From assembly GCA_018897475.1 (NCBI GenBank), contig JAHIKS010000147.1, positions 1 to 18,936 on the forward strand: a stretch of DNA of 18,936 nucleotides. The letters run 5' to 3'. Position 1 is the stretch's first letter, and every line of letters begins with the position of its first letter. A model generated the notes under the pieces. It searched no databases. It saw nothing but the letters and a program-made list of their open reading frames with translations, and was not told where the DNA came from. Shown here one piece after another: positions 1-6,518 of this stretch. This DNA is from Candidatus Altarchaeota archaeon (lineage in GTDB: Archaea; Altiarchaeota; Altiarchaeia; IMC4; QMZM01). The position numbers were made by a program, and so were the translations under genes.

Positions 1-10
1 ATCATAACGA

Positions 11-22
11 TATTATTTATAT
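11..22 (+). promoter_or_regulatory. Putative TATA box for nadA
   Basis: An AT-only stretch (TATTATTTATAT) lies about 15 to 26 bases before the first possible nadA start codon and 27 to 38 bases before the second. At the usual archaeal spacing of about 25 bases, transcription would begin at or just before the start codon, giving a leaderless or nearly leaderless message. The window begins only 10 bases upstream, so a BRE cannot be judged. Confidence 0.4.
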
Positions 23-36
23 GTCTCAGATGCACT

Positions 37-957
37 ATGGATAATGGGATGGCTCAATCAGATATCGTGGGGAAGATTCAGAATCTGAAGAAGGAAAGGA
101 ATGCGATTATCCTTGCCCACAACTATCAGCCCGGCGAGGTGCAGGACGTTGCGGATTACCTGGGGGATTCGCTGGAGCTCAGCAGGAAGGCCGCAGAGAG
201 CGAAGCCGAGGTTATTGTATTCTGCGGAGTGCATTTCATGGCCGAGACTGCGTCAATCCTATCGCCGGACAAGAAGGTTCTGTTGCCCGACATAGATGCC
301 AGATGCCCCATGGCTGACATGATTACCGCTGATGGCCTGAGGGAACTGAAGGCGGAGCACCCAGATGCAAAGGTAGTCGGCTATGTTAATACTACTGCCG
401 ATGTAAAGGCAGAGATGGATATCTGCTGTACGTCAACCAATGCCATCAAGGTCATAAATTCTCTGGAGGGAGATGAGGTTATCTTCGTCCCCGACAAGTA
501 TCTGGCAGACTACGTCTCCAGGCACACTGAGAAAAAGATTATACCATGGAACGGTTCCTGTTCAACGCATGTGAAGATAACACCACAGGACATAAAAAAG
601 CAGAAGGAGCTTCATCCCGGGGCAAAGGTGATTGTGCACCCAGAGTGCATTCCGGATGTTGTGGAGCTTGCCGATGAGGTTCTCTCAACAGGGGGGATGT
701 GCAAGTATGTGCGGGAGTCGGATGCCGGGGAATTCATCGTCGGTACAGAGACCGGAATTATCCACCGGCTCGGGAAGGAGAACCCGGATAAGAAATTCTA
801 TCCCGCCTCGGAGCTGGCTGTCTGTCCGAACATGAAGAAGATAAGCCTTGAGAAGGTGCTCTGGGCCCTGGAGGATGTTAAATACGAGGTCAAAGTGCCT
901 GAGGAAATCAGAGTTAAGGCAAAGCAGGCAGTCGACAGGATGCTTGAGATCGCATAG
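37..957 (+). CDS. nadA: Quinolinate synthase (NadA)
   Basis: Cytoplasmic [4Fe-4S] enzyme that condenses iminoaspartate with dihydroxyacetone phosphate to quinolinate in de novo NAD synthesis. The 306 residues are the usual length for the short archaeal/Thermotoga-type enzyme. Family blocks are clear: HNYQPGEVQDVADYLGDS near residue 28, CGVHFMAETA near 63, GYVNTTADVKAE near 115, WNGSCSTHVK near 171 and TETGIIHRLGKENP near 237. By alignment from memory with characterised enzymes, the three cluster cysteines are C90 (DARCPMADM), C175 (GSCSTH) and C263 (AVCPNMKK). The start could be the ATG at 37 or the one at 49 (Met5); the latter fits the upstream TATA box better. One base separates its stop from iscS, so this Fe-S enzyme is co-transcribed with Fe-S assembly genes. 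Confidence 0.96.
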   Translation: MDNGMAQSDIVGKIQNLKKERNAIILAHNYQPGEVQDVADYLGDSLELSRKAAESEAEVIVFCGVHFMAETASILSPDKKVLLPDIDARCPMADMITADGLRELKAEHPDAKVVGYVNTTADVKAEMDICCTSTNAIKVINSLEGDEVIFVPDKYLADYVSRHTEKKIIPWNGSCSTHVKITPQDIKKQKELHPGAKVIVHPECIPDVVELADEVLSTGGMCKYVRESDAGEFIVGTETGIIHRLGKENPDKKFYPASELAVCPNMKKISLEKVLWALEDVKYEVKVPEEIRVKAKQAVDRMLEIA

Positions 958-958
958 A

Positions 959-2113
959 ATGAAAAGAATCTATCTGGACCATGCGGCAACTACTCCGGTG
1001 GATCTGGAGGTCAGGAAGGCTATGAAACCTTTTCTTTCTGATAACTTCGGCAATGCCTCGTCACTGCACTCCTTTGGAAGGGATGCGAAGCAGGCGCTGG
1101 AGGAGAGCAGGGGGAAGATAGCCGAGAAGTTGGGCGCCGGCCCTGATGAGGTAGTCTTCACCTCGGGAGGGACCGAATCCAATAACCTTGCACTGAAAGG
1201 GGTCGCATTCGCGAACAGGAAGAAGGGAAAGCACATCATAACATCAAAAATTGAGCACGACTGCGTCCTGAATTCCTGCAAGTGGCTGGAGAATGAGGGG
1301 TTCGAGGTGGAGTATCTGGACGTTGGCAGGGAGGGATTCGTCAACCTTGAGGTGCTGGGGAATTCCATCAGGAAGGACACGGTTCTCGTCTCGATAATTC
1401 ACGGAAATAATGAGGTGGGAACAATCCAGAATCTCAAGGAAATAGGAAAAATCTGCTCCGAGCGGGACGTCTATTTCCATACCGATGCCTGCCAGAGCTT
1501 TACAAAGGTTCCGCTGGACGTGGGGAAACATAATCTCGACCTTGTCACGATAAATTCCCACAAGATTTACGGGCCAAAAGGGGTGGGGGCTCTGTTTGTC
1601 AGAAAGGGGACGAGAATCATCCCGTGGCAGCACGGCGGCGGCCATGAATTCAACAAGAGGGGCGGGACGGAGAATATTCCCGCCATAGTCGGCTTTGCGA
1701 AGGCGACGGAGGTCACAGGGGAGAAGGAGATTCAGCACATGACCGGGTTGAGGGACAGGTTGATTGCCGGAATCCCCGGAGAATTCCCCGACTCCTGGCT
1801 GAACGGCCCAAAGGAGAATAGATTGTGCAACAATGCAAACTTCTCATTCAGGCATATTGAGGGCGAGTCCATAGTCCTGCGGATGGACCAGAAGGGCATT
1901 GCAGTATCGACGGGTTCGGCCTGCTCATCCCACTCATTGGAGCCCAGTCACGTCATGATTGCAATAGGCCTAAAGCCTGAGGAGGCTCACGGAAGCGTCA
2001 GGATTACCGTGGGAAAGGAGAATACGATGGAAGAAATAGAGTTTGCGATAGAATCTCTCAGGGAGGTGACCGACGGGCTCAGGAAGATGAGTCCCTTCGT
2101 GAAAAATGTATAG
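959..2113 (+). CDS. iscS: Cysteine desulfurase, IscS/NifS family
   Basis: PLP enzyme that takes sulfur from cysteine as a persulfide for Fe-S cluster or thio-cofactor synthesis. The start at 959 gives 384 residues beginning MKRIYLDHAATTP, the canonical N-terminus. An upstream in-frame start at 848 would add 37 residues of nadA-overlapping, non-homologous sequence and is rejected. Visible sites: substrate/PLP region TSGGTESNN near residue 68, HTDACQS near 174, PLP lysine K202 in INSHKIYGPKG, and the persulfide cysteine C322 in STGSACSSHS on the group I mobile loop. It starts one base after the nadA stop and overlaps iscU by 8 bases, so the three are probably translationally coupled. The neighbouring iscU scaffold supports a housekeeping Fe-S role. 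Confidence 0.96.
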   Translation: MKRIYLDHAATTPVDLEVRKAMKPFLSDNFGNASSLHSFGRDAKQALEESRGKIAEKLGAGPDEVVFTSGGTESNNLALKGVAFANRKKGKHIITSKIEHDCVLNSCKWLENEGFEVEYLDVGREGFVNLEVLGNSIRKDTVLVSIIHGNNEVGTIQNLKEIGKICSERDVYFHTDACQSFTKVPLDVGKHNLDLVTINSHKIYGPKGVGALFVRKGTRIIPWQHGGGHEFNKRGGTENIPAIVGFAKATEVTGEKEIQHMTGLRDRLIAGIPGEFPDSWLNGPKENRLCNNANFSFRHIEGESIVLRMDQKGIAVSTGSACSSHSLEPSHVMIAIGLKPEEAHGSVRITVGKENTMEEIEFAIESLREVTDGLRKMSPFVKNV

Positions 2114-2471
2114 CGACAAGGTCATAGACCACTTCAACAATCCCAGGAACATGGGCGAGATTTCCGATGCCGATGGGATTGGAAAGGTAGGGAACAAGGT
2201 CTGCGGCGATGTGATGTACATCTATATCAAGGTCAAGGATGATAGGATAGCAGACATAAAGTTCAAGACCATGGGCTGCGCCGCTGCCATTGCAACCAGC
2301 AGCATAATAACCGAGCTTGCCAAGGGAAAGACGCTGGACGAGGCGATGAAGATTACAAAGAAGGACGTTTCTGATTCTCTGGAGGGCCTCCCTCCAATAA
2401 AGCAGCACTGCTCCAATCTTGCTGCCGATGGCCTTCATAAGGCGATCGAAGACTATAGAGGGAAAAGATAG
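2106..2471 (+). CDS. iscU: Fe-S cluster scaffold protein IscU
   Basis: Scaffold on which [2Fe-2S] and [4Fe-4S] clusters are assembled from iron and the persulfide sulfur supplied by IscS. At 121 residues it is typical in length. All three conserved cysteines and the conserved aspartate are present: C33 and D35 in KVCGDVM, C58 in MGCAAAIATSS, and C102 in IKQHCSNLAADGL. The N-terminus MYSDKVIDHFNNPRN is the usual IscU start. It is the last gene of the nadA-iscS-iscU unit; a palindrome with a run of five T residues lies 25 bases after the stop codon. Confidence 0.96.
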   Translation: MYSDKVIDHFNNPRNMGEISDADGIGKVGNKVCGDVMYIYIKVKDDRIADIKFKTMGCAAAIATSSIITELAKGKTLDEAMKITKKDVSDSLEGLPPIKQHCSNLAADGLHKAIEDYRGKR

Positions 2472-2496
2472 GATTTATTAAGCTGTTCCTATAGAT

Positions 2497-2520
2497 TTTA
2501 TAATGATTTTTCATTATAAA
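2497..2520. promoter_or_regulatory. Perfect 10-bp inverted repeat containing TATA-like boxes
   Basis: TTTATAATGA (2497-2506) and TCATTATAAA (2511-2520) are exact reverse complements around a TTTT loop. Each arm carries a TATA-like sequence. The left arm lies 29 to 38 bases before the ATG at 2535, about where a box A should be for that gene. It could be a promoter with overlapping operator, or a hairpin terminator for iscU (five T residues at 2507-2511). Sequence alone cannot decide. Confidence 0.5.
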
Positions 2521-2534
2521 CTGTTAGATAGAGA

Positions 2535-2927
2535 ATGTATGTAGATTATATAAATCTTATTAACGGTGGCATACTGGTTGGCCTTATCCTGCTGGCCTTC
2601 TATTTTGTAGTCATGAATATGCGCACCTTCCTCCTGCCGGAGCACGTGGGCCACGTGGTTGCCTTCGGTCTAGATGGTGAGGCTGACAACGTTCTCGGAA
2701 TCTACAAGGACTGCAACTCCTGCCAGATATCCGAGAATTCGGGCAGGCTTGCCTTCCCCATCAAGATAAAGCTGGATGATAAATCGGTAGTTGACGCGGA
2801 GATAAGTCCCTGCTCCCTCTGCATGGATAAGGTAAAAGTGGGGGACCGGGTGGGGGTAACAACGGTCGGTTCCAGGTGCATTGCACAGAAGCTTGGTAAA
2901 TTAACAATCCGCCATAATTCAGACTAA
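2535..2927 (+). CDS. Membrane-anchored protein with two CxxC pairs, function unknown
   Basis: I do not recognise a family. The 130 residues begin with one hydrophobic helix (about 8-27, ILVGLILLAFYFVV), followed by a hydrophilic domain of alternating hydrophobic residues that looks beta-rich. That domain carries C60xxC63 (KDCNSCQ), C93xxC96 (PCSLCMD) and a single C115. Two spaced CxxC pairs suggest zinc or an Fe-S centre if the domain is cytoplasmic, or disulfides if it is outside; the flanking charges do not settle the orientation. It opens the second operon, downstream of a palindromic TATA region, and is followed after one base by the duplicated membrane protein, so the two are probably made together. 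Confidence 0.75.
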   Translation: MYVDYINLINGGILVGLILLAFYFVVMNMRTFLLPEHVGHVVAFGLDGEADNVLGIYKDCNSCQISENSGRLAFPIKIKLDDKSVVDAEISPCSLCMDKVKVGDRVGVTTVGSRCIAQKLGKLTIRHNSD

Positions 2928-2928
2928 A

Positions 2929-4293
2929 ATGATGCTCTTTGGCTTGGATGTGTTGGGGCTCATTGGACTAGTGATGTTTTTTGGAGTCCTGATAGCCTCT
3001 CTTAAGGGATGGATTCCACAGGACGTACTGCCCGTGCAGTCGGCACTTGTTCTGACCGCCTTTGTATTAGTTATTATCGCTTTCCTCTTCGGCACACCCA
3101 TAGGGATTAAGGATTTGATGGCGAATATATTCCTGCACCCCATTACGGCATTAATTGGCGGTTTCCTTGTCGCCGGGGCACTGGAGGCGTCAGGGGCCTT
3201 CAAGGCCGCTATTAGTCTCCTGGAGAGGCTGACGAAAACGCCGCTCGGTTTAACAGGGACTGTCGTTGTCCTGGTAAACATGCCCACAATCTTTGCGATG
3301 CCCTGCGGAAGAATTCTCGCTGCTGCATTAATGCCGGCGGCAATTCTGTTCGGCTTCACCCTGGCAAAGGTTAAGAAGGATACGCTTCTTGCGAGCATAG
3401 TCGTCTTTGGCTTCATCGTCAATGCTGCCGCCTCCTGCGGCCCTTCACCGCTTGGAGGTATCGGGATGATTGGCGAGGGGATGGGCGGTTACCCTCTCGG
3501 TTCTCTCATAAATGCTCAGCAGATAGGCATTATGCTGATAACGGCAGTTGTAATGATATCAGTAAGATTTGTCTATAAGATTCTTCCCAATGAATCCATA
3601 ACTGCAAAGCTCCTTGCGGAGGAGTCCGGGGAGGAGGCAGGAGAGGAGAACAATAAGGAGGAAAGCGGGGTGGAGATTCCGAAGTCCGGTTATTTTTCGT
3701 TTTTCTTCTTCATGGTCGGCATTGCCATCGTGTTTATAGCAAGGCCGCCGATTCCAATACAGACAATCCTCGTGTTCTTCGTGCTGGTTATAATGTTAGT
3801 CAGCAGGGTATCGATAAAGGACCTCATAGGGGGAGTAATCCTTCACCCCATAATGGCCATGATATCCGGCTTTATAATTGCGGGGGCTCTTGTGGCAATT
3901 GGCAGCTTCGATGTCCTGATTCAGATTCTTATGGTCATGGCAGGCACGCCCCTTGGCTTCATAGGCGTTATTGTCATCCTTGCGAATATCCCGACAATAC
4001 TGCCCATGCCCTGCGGCAGGATAATAGCCATGTCCCTGATGCCGGGCATTCTCCTCTTTGGCCTGAAGGTCAGTGAGATAACAGGGAATGTATGGATAGT
4101 TCCACTGGTGCTGGTGGGGTTCATAATCAATGCGGCTGCTTCCTGCGGTCCGTCTCCATTGGGGGGTATCGGCGGAATCGGTGAGGGCAATCTGGGCACT
4201 GCAATAGGAATATCAGGAAGGCCGCAGCAGGTTGGGATAATGATAGGGACAGGGACGGCTGTGCTGATAATAGGCACGGTGGGGTTCATCTAA
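2929..4293 (+). CDS. Internally duplicated polytopic membrane protein, transporter-like
   Basis: A 454-residue protein of hydrophobic segments built from two homologous halves (about 60-212 and 296-447) joined by an acidic linker (222-252). Each half has the same signatures in the same order: HPI followed by GGFLVAGAL or SGFIIAGAL, then TPLG, NMPTIFAMPCGRI (117-129) or NIPTILPMPCGRI (353-365), and NAAASCGPSPLGGIG (165-179 and 401-415). Four cysteines (C126, C170, C362, C406) are duplicated with the motifs. Paired Gly/Pro-rich signatures between helices recall the two-fold re-entrant repeats of secondary transporters of the ion-transporter superfamily, but I cannot assign a family or substrate. 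It sits one base after the CxxC protein and three bases before a micro-protein. Confidence 0.85.
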   Translation: MMLFGLDVLGLIGLVMFFGVLIASLKGWIPQDVLPVQSALVLTAFVLVIIAFLFGTPIGIKDLMANIFLHPITALIGGFLVAGALEASGAFKAAISLLERLTKTPLGLTGTVVVLVNMPTIFAMPCGRILAAALMPAAILFGFTLAKVKKDTLLASIVVFGFIVNAAASCGPSPLGGIGMIGEGMGGYPLGSLINAQQIGIMLITAVVMISVRFVYKILPNESITAKLLAEESGEEAGEENNKEESGVEIPKSGYFSFFFFMVGIAIVFIARPPIPIQTILVFFVLVIMLVSRVSIKDLIGGVILHPIMAMISGFIIAGALVAIGSFDVLIQILMVMAGTPLGFIGVIVILANIPTILPMPCGRIIAMSLMPGILLFGLKVSEITGNVWIVPLVLVGFIINAAASCGPSPLGGIGGIGEGNLGTAIGISGRPQQVGIMIGTGTAVLIIGTVGFI

Positions 4294-4296
4294 AAA

Positions 4297-4440
4297 ATGG
4301 CATTTGAACTATTCACGATATCGATAGGGGTAGGAATCTTATCGGGAGCCATAATAAACATCTCCCTAGGATATAAATTTTACGACAAGGGAGGTTTGCT
4401 TGGGGGCCTCGTAGTGGGCCTTATGATGGCGATACTCTAG
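4297..4440 (+). CDS. Micro-protein with two hydrophobic segments (47 aa)
   Basis: A 47-residue protein, MAFELFTISIG at the start and GGLLGGLVVGLMMAIL at the end, with two glycine-rich hydrophobic stretches (about 6-24 and 32-47) separated by YKFYDKG. It begins three bases after the transporter-like gene and ends one base before a second, clearly similar micro-protein: both have a GxGILSG or GAGILTG block, an N-I pair, and a GG(L/I)LGGLV block near the C-terminus. Position and shape suggest a small hairpin subunit of the upstream membrane protein. Operon position and the paralogous neighbour support its being real; function is unknown. Confidence 0.65.
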   Translation: MAFELFTISIGVGILSGAIINISLGYKFYDKGGLLGGLVVGLMMAIL

Positions 4441-4441
4441 A

Positions 4442-4597
4442 ATGGACGACACAGAATTAAAAGGACTCGGCCTGATGGTAGGGGCAGGAATACTGACAGG
4501 AATCATGTTCAATATAGGCATTATAAAGGACCCGTTTAACATGGGGGGAATCCTTGGTGGCTTGGTCACAGGGATTCTGATGTACATATTTTCGTGA
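4442..4597 (+). CDS. Paralogous micro-protein with two hydrophobic segments (51 aa)
   Basis: A 51-residue protein related to the preceding one: LMVGAGILTG matches IGVGILSG, and MGGILGGLVTGILMYI matches KGGLLGGLVVGLMMAI, with a short polar turn (KDPFN) between the segments. It starts one base after the previous stop codon. Its own TGA stop (4595-4597) lies exactly where the transposon right end begins (TGACATCCTCCCACG), so the present C-terminus may have been set or slightly altered by the insertion. Comparison with its paralog suggests that little, if anything, is missing. Probably a small subunit associated with the duplicated transporter-like protein. Confidence 0.6.
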   Translation: MDDTELKGLGLMVGAGILTGIMFNIGIIKDPFNMGGILGGLVTGILMYIFS

Positions 4598-4760
4598 CAT
4601 CCTCCCACGGCTAAAGCACGTGGGCTTCCAGCGATAGATTCAATGGAGTTGAGGACTATCGCATGTAGTTCCTGCTTCAGCGACCCGACTTGCCGATGGG
4701 CCGTTATACCCAAAGGTAGAGGTCAAATCTCCACAGGCGTCAGAGATTCCCGCTCGTCCA
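4598..4760 (-). ncRNA. Predicted omega RNA (reRNA) of TnpB
   Basis: TnpB proteins are RNA-guided nucleases whose guide RNA comes from the transposon end, overlapping the 3' end of tnpB. The minus-strand sequence from late tnpB through the hairpin at 4604-4624 is the expected place, and the guide would be the host sequence just below about 4597, inside the preceding micro-protein gene. The left limit of about 4760 is an estimate. This rests on family knowledge plus the visible end hairpin; no transcript is shown. Confidence 0.4.
4604..4624. repeat. Right-end hairpin of the IS1341-type element
   Basis: CCCACG (4604-4609) pairs with CGTGGG (4619-4624), with an added GC/GC pair inside and an A bulge. 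Together with the preceding TGACATCCT this resembles the subterminal hairpins of IS200/IS605 right ends in archaea and cyanobacteria. Confidence 0.7.
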
Positions 4761-5860
4761 GCGGTATCATTTAATATTACGTTCGCAGAGGCAACATCAC
4801 GATGAACAACATAGCCACATTTACATTTATGGACTCGGTCAGAGAGCTTTTTAGGAACTCTCCTATCGCATTTGGGGCACGTCTGGGATGTCGGGGCAAA
4901 GGGCTTATCCTTAACAAACTGTCCTCCAGCACTCTCAGCCTTGTAAGACAGCATATCAAGGAACTTACCCCAGGACGCATCTACGATATGTTTAGCAAGA
5001 CAATGATTTTTGAGCATTCCGTTGATGTTGAGGGTCTCGACGCCGATGAAGCCGTATCTCTTAGTGATTATGTTGCTGGTCTGGTGGAGGAAGTCCGTTC
5101 TCTGGTTGGCGATGTGGATATGGCACTTGGCAACCTTATAGATGGCCTTCCCCCGGTTGGCAGAACCCTTCTTCTTCCTGCTCAGTCTCCTCTGGAGCTT
5201 CTTGAGTTTCCTCTCGGATTCGACAAGGAATCGGGGGTTAGAGATTGCTTCCCCGTTGCTCAGGGTGGCGAAGTTCTCGATGCCCACGTCAATGCCTACT
5301 TTAGTGTCAGGATGCGGATGAGTTCTCTTGGACGATTCGACCTCGCAGGAGAACGCGGCGAACCACTGCCCGGCACGGTTACGCTTGATGGTCAGTGTCT
5401 TGATTTTGCCTCTCGGAAGCCGGTGCAGGATGAAGGGGATATTGCCTACCTTGGAAATATGAAGCCGCTTATCGGAAAGCAACTTAAACCCAGACTGCGG
5501 ATAGGTGATGCTCTTAACCCGTTTCTTGAAGCGAGGGAACCCGGTCTTGACTCCCTTACCCTGCTTCTTCTCCTTGACCCTGCGAAAGAAGTTTGTATAG
5601 GCTTTAGAAAGTCGGTCGGAGCAGTTCTGGAGAACTTGGGAGTGAGCACTTGTAAACTTAGAATCAGAAGTCTTGGCTTCTTTGATTATATTGTTAAGCG
5701 ATGTCCTGCTATGAAGCGAAACCTTCTTGGTTTTGTAGGTGGTTTTACATCTCTCAAGAAGAATGTTGTAGAGTTCACAACACAGATTAAACTGAGAAAA
5801 CAATCTACCCTTCTGCTTCTTGGAAGGATACAACCTAAAGTTGTAGCTCCTCAACTCCAT
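4640..5860 (-). CDS. tnpB: TnpB, RNA-guided nuclease of IS1341-type element
   Basis: Intact 406-residue TnpB (OrfB). The N-terminal helix-turn-helix region begins MELRSYNFRLYPSKKQK. The split RuvC nuclease residues are D191 (VGIDVGIENFATL), E275 (IGVETLNINGM) and D355 (HRDVASANVIL). Between the last two lies the zinc ribbon C328xxC331 and C346xC348 (TCPKCDRR and HKCKCGY). All catalytic positions are present, so the protein may be active. TnpB uses an RNA from the element's right end to cut matching DNA, favouring retention of the element; by itself it is not a transposase. It is opposite in direction to the flanking operon. The long plus-strand reading frame over the same bases is its antisense shadow. 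Confidence 0.95.
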   Translation of the reverse strand: MELRSYNFRLYPSKKQKGRLFSQFNLCCELYNILLERCKTTYKTKKVSLHSRTSLNNIIKEAKTSDSKFTSAHSQVLQNCSDRLSKAYTNFFRRVKEKKQGKGVKTGFPRFKKRVKSITYPQSGFKLLSDKRLHISKVGNIPFILHRLPRGKIKTLTIKRNRAGQWFAAFSCEVESSKRTHPHPDTKVGIDVGIENFATLSNGEAISNPRFLVESERKLKKLQRRLSRKKKGSANRGKAIYKVAKCHIHIANQRTDFLHQTSNIITKRYGFIGVETLNINGMLKNHCLAKHIVDASWGKFLDMLSYKAESAGGQFVKDKPFAPTSQTCPKCDRRVPKKLSDRVHKCKCGYVVHRDVASANVILNDTAGRAGISDACGDLTSTFGYNGPSASRVAEAGTTCDSPQLH

Positions 5861-5888
5861 AGAGATATATTAGCGCAAAGGAGCAGTA

Positions 5889-5919
5889 ATACAAACTCAG
5901 CGTTTATTTTGTTTATTTC
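5889..5919 (-). repeat. Shared 31-bp element, copy 1 (upstream of tnpB)
   Basis: Read on the minus strand this begins with a 20-base A-rich core and ends in TTTGTAT. It matches 11704-11734 at 29 of 31 positions, the core (5900-5919) being identical. It ends 28 bases before the tnpB start codon, in promoter position. It may be a promoter with an upstream activating or BRE-like sequence. Confidence 0.6.
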
Positions 5920-5950
5920 GTATATTTTTGCTGTGGTTCGCTCTCAAATG

Positions 5951-6014
5951 ACGTTCCTTCGGAACGTGATTTATTTCGACTTTATCGAAATATCCCACCC
6001 TTAAAAGGTGTGGG
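5951..6014. repeat. Three successive hairpins at the left end of the element
   Basis: Hairpin 1 is ACGTTCC/GGAACGT (5951-5957 with 5961-5967, loop TTC). Hairpin 2 is TATTTCGA/TCGAAATA (5972-5979 with 5985-5992). Hairpin 3 is CCCACCCTT with AAGG-T-GTGGG (5994-6014, one bulged T). Hairpin 3 mirrors the CCCAC/GTGGG stem at the right end and is the best candidate for the left-end transposase recognition structure. Confidence 0.65.
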
Positions 6015-6037
6015 TTTTCCCACTCACTATCATAAAA

Positions 6038-6517
6038 ATGGAAAAGAGACTGAGGCAATTCAACGTTGGGATGTTCATGATAGCGGCATTAATTCTTGGA
6101 GCCCTGGTTTTTACCGGCTTCATGTCAGGGCATCCATGGGCTCTCACATGTTACCAGTGCAAGGCATGCAACCTCAAGTGCCCTCTGGGCTATGACGTTT
6201 CGCTTTTTGTGGCGGCATCGGCAACGAACAACCCCAATCTTTATATGAGTGCAACGAATCTCCAGCTCACAGTGGAAGAGGCCTATGAAACCGACAGAGA
6301 TATGCTGGTGGAGGTTGACGGGAAAAAGATGACGGCCGAGGAGGCCCATGAGGAATTCAGCCCGGACATGGTGGTCTGGGCAAGGAAGCTCAGGGTCAAG
6401 GACGCCGCGAAATTCGACCCGATAGACGGGTACTGCGACAGCCTGTGTCCAATAGGCCTGCCGGTAACCAATGCAATAAGAGACCTCAAATCGGACGGGG
6501 AATTCAACGGAAGATAA
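6038..6517 (+). CDS. Signal-anchored Fe-S protein, one complete CxxCxxCxxxCP motif
   Basis: A 159-residue protein starting MEKRLRQFNVG; the in-frame ATG at 6008 lies within transposon end sequence and is rejected. One helix (about 9-29) follows a Lys/Arg-rich N-terminus, so the remainder should face outside. Right after the helix is a full cluster motif, C38xxC41xxC44xxxC48P (CYQCKACNLKCPLG). A partial second motif C133xxxC137P (CDSLCPIG) lies about 90 residues later, after a region rich in acidic residues. No twin-arginine signal is visible, which is unusual for an exported Fe-S protein. It now follows the transposon and leads the Fe-S gene series, one base before the next gene. I do not recognise a named family; an electron-transfer subunit is inferred from the motifs and neighbours. 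Confidence 0.8.
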   Translation: MEKRLRQFNVGMFMIAALILGALVFTGFMSGHPWALTCYQCKACNLKCPLGYDVSLFVAASATNNPNLYMSATNLQLTVEEAYETDRDMLVEVDGKKMTAEEAHEEFSPDMVVWARKLRVKDAAKFDPIDGYCDSLCPIGLPVTNAIRDLKSDGEFNGR

Positions 6518-6518
6518 A

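Larger units (their letters stand above)
4598..6037 (-). mobile_element. IS1341-type (IS200/IS605 superfamily) element, TnpB only
   Basis: A single tnpB gene on the minus strand is flanked by subterminal hairpins: one at 4604-4624 beyond the 3' end of tnpB, and a set ending at 5994-6014 beyond its 5' end. There is no tnpA, so movement would need a transposase supplied elsewhere. The family inserts without target duplication, which fits the absence of direct repeats at the edges. The exact ends are uncertain: the right end lies between about 4594 and 4604, the left end between about 6015 and 6037. The element separates two groups of membrane genes that share orientation and tight spacing. Confidence 0.8.

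Noticed and set aside
848..958. Longer N-terminus for the cysteine desulfurase
   Set aside because: The extra 37 residues lie within nadA in another frame and do not resemble the family; the conserved start MKRIYLDHAATTP begins at 959.
1244..1738. Minus-strand reading frame of 164 codons inside iscS
   Set aside because: Antisense shadow of a strongly conserved gene, with no motif and no upstream signal of its own.
4802..6004. Long plus-strand reading frame (400 codons) over the transposon
   Set aside because: It is the exact antisense of tnpB, has no recognisable domain, and tnpB on the other strand shows every RuvC and zinc-ribbon residue.
6008..6037. Ten extra residues at the start of the first anchored Fe-S protein
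   Set aside because: They come from transposon left-end sequence and would put polar and non-homologous residues before a good signal anchor; the ATG at 6038 is preferred.
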